From NCBI GenBank assembly GCA_003445095.1, contig DLVS01000677.1, positions 1 to 5,187 of the forward strand: a DNA stretch of 5,187 bases, read 5' to 3'. Under the pieces are notes generated by a model. The model ran no database searches. It was not told the DNA's origin and saw only the letters and a list, made by a program, of their open reading frames with translations. The stretch comes from Verrucomicrobiales bacterium. GTDB taxonomy: Bacteria > Verrucomicrobiota > Verrucomicrobiia > Limisphaerales > UBA9464. This document shows, in pieces, positions 4,596 to 5,187 of this stretch; positions within the stretch are counted from its first letter, which is position 1; each line of letters opens with the position of its first letter. The translations under genes and the position numbers were made by a program.

Positions 4596-5187
4596 GCGAC
4601 CTCAAATTCGCCTTCCGCCAACTATTGAAAAACCCCGGCTTCACCGCCGCGGCCGTGCTCGTCCTTGCACTCGGCATCGGACTGAACACCGCGATGTTCA
4701 GTGGCTTCTACGCGCTCGTCTTCAATCCGCGGCCTTTTCCCGCGCCCGATCGGGTCGTCCAACTCTATTCCCAAGACAAAAAGGAGCCGGCCAAGTTCCG
4801 GGCGTTTTCCTACCCTGCCTACCGTGAGCTGCGCGAACGTCGCGATCTCTTCACCGGCGTCCTCGCGCAAGCACTCGCGTTCGTCGCGGTCGGAGAGGAT
4901 ACGGAAGCGCGCCGCGCATTTTCCGCCGTCGTCAGCGCCAACTATTTCGAAGTGCTCGGCGTGCCACTCCTGCGTGGCCGCGGATTTACCGCCGACGAGG
5001 AATCACCCGGCGCCGATCTTCCCGTCGTGATTGTGAGCCACTTCTTTTGGCGCAACTCCGGTTCCAATCCCAACCTGGTCGGCTCCACCCTGCGCATTAA
5101 TGGACGCCTCTTCACCATCGTCGGCATCACGCCGCAAAAATTCACTGGGGCCAATGCAACGATCGGTCCCGAGTTTTATTTTCCGCT
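4592..5187 (+). CDS. Second ADOP-type permease, 5' part only
   Basis: The first 198 codons of a second ADOP/MacB-like permease are present; the gene runs off the right edge. It begins MSDLKFAFRQLLKNPGFT, then helix 1 (about 17-44, including AAAVLVLALGIGLNTAMFSG), then the start of the first MacB-like periplasmic core with the usual blocks SYPAYRELRERRDLFTGV (73-90), SANYFEVLGVPLLRGRGFT (115-133), VVIVSHFFWR (135-144) and IVGITPQKFTG (166-176). It is clearly a divergent paralogue of the upstream permease rather than a recent copy: only the cytoplasmic N-terminus is nearly identical, while the first helix and periplasmic core differ at most positions. The start is fixed by alignment with the paralogue and by the phase of the heptamer array. 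Its ATG overlaps the TGA of the small upstream ORF. Full-length members are about 800 residues. Confidence 0.9.
   Translation, partial: MSDLKFAFRQLLKNPGFTAAAVLVLALGIGLNTAMFSGFYALVFNPRPFPAPDRVVQLYSQDKKEPAKFRAFSYPAYRELRERRDLFTGVLAQALAFVAVGEDTEARRAFSAVVSANYFEVLGVPLLRGRGFTADEESPGADLPVVIVSHFFWRNSGSNPNLVGSTLRINGRLFTIVGITPQKFTGANATIGPEFYFP

Noticed and set aside
4622..4870. Minus-strand 82-codon reading frame
   Set aside because: It is antisense to the second permease, which has unambiguous family motifs in this stretch.

Overview
The window looks like a GC-rich, Gram-negative soil or sediment bacterium, most likely from Verrucomicrobiota or a relative (Planctomycetes or Acidobacteria are less likely). 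This is inferred from family content. It holds two tandem MacB/FtsX-type permeases of the orphan 'ADOP' kind, the relic of a third, the C-terminal relic of an H-X9-DG prepilin-type protein, a secreted CotH-family protein and REP-like palindromes. No rRNA, tRNA or lineage marker is present.

Layout: positions 1-73 are intergenic and carry the right end of a REP-like palindrome and a small hairpin. Positions 74-1309 (minus strand) encode a complete CotH-kinase-family protein with a signal peptide. Positions 1310-1796 hold no intact gene. This stretch contains a GAGA-loop hairpin, the C-terminal relic of an H-X9-DG prepilin-type protein on the minus strand, two oppositely oriented REP-like palindromes and another hairpin. 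Positions 1797-1955 (plus strand) hold the first ~17 codons of an ADOP permease fused to non-homologous sequence. Positions 1952-4381 encode a complete 809-residue ADOP permease. Positions 4382-4591 are a spacer with a 69-codon ORF. Positions 4592-5187 are the start of a second ADOP permease, cut by the window edge.

The most interesting signal is around the permease starts. Both intact permease genes are preceded by a phased array of 7-bp repeats (consensus GTCACTC) whose last unit ends exactly 3 nt before the ATG, and neither start has a visible Shine-Dalgarno. In both cases an upstream small ORF reads through the array and ends on a TGA that overlaps the permease ATG (ATGA), giving peptide tails SPVTHHCL and SPVTRHKL. 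An inverted heptamer array inside the first leader makes a perfect 14-bp inverted repeat whose right arm ends 4 nt before the ATG. The heptamers may be passive repeats that spread with duplicating permease genes, or they may form a translational-coupling or RNA-structure control. The sequence alone does not decide.

The two permeases carry no ATPase domain and no ATPase gene lies nearby in the window, so any partner ATPase must be elsewhere. CotH and the prepilin relic are on the opposite strand and show no evident functional link with them.
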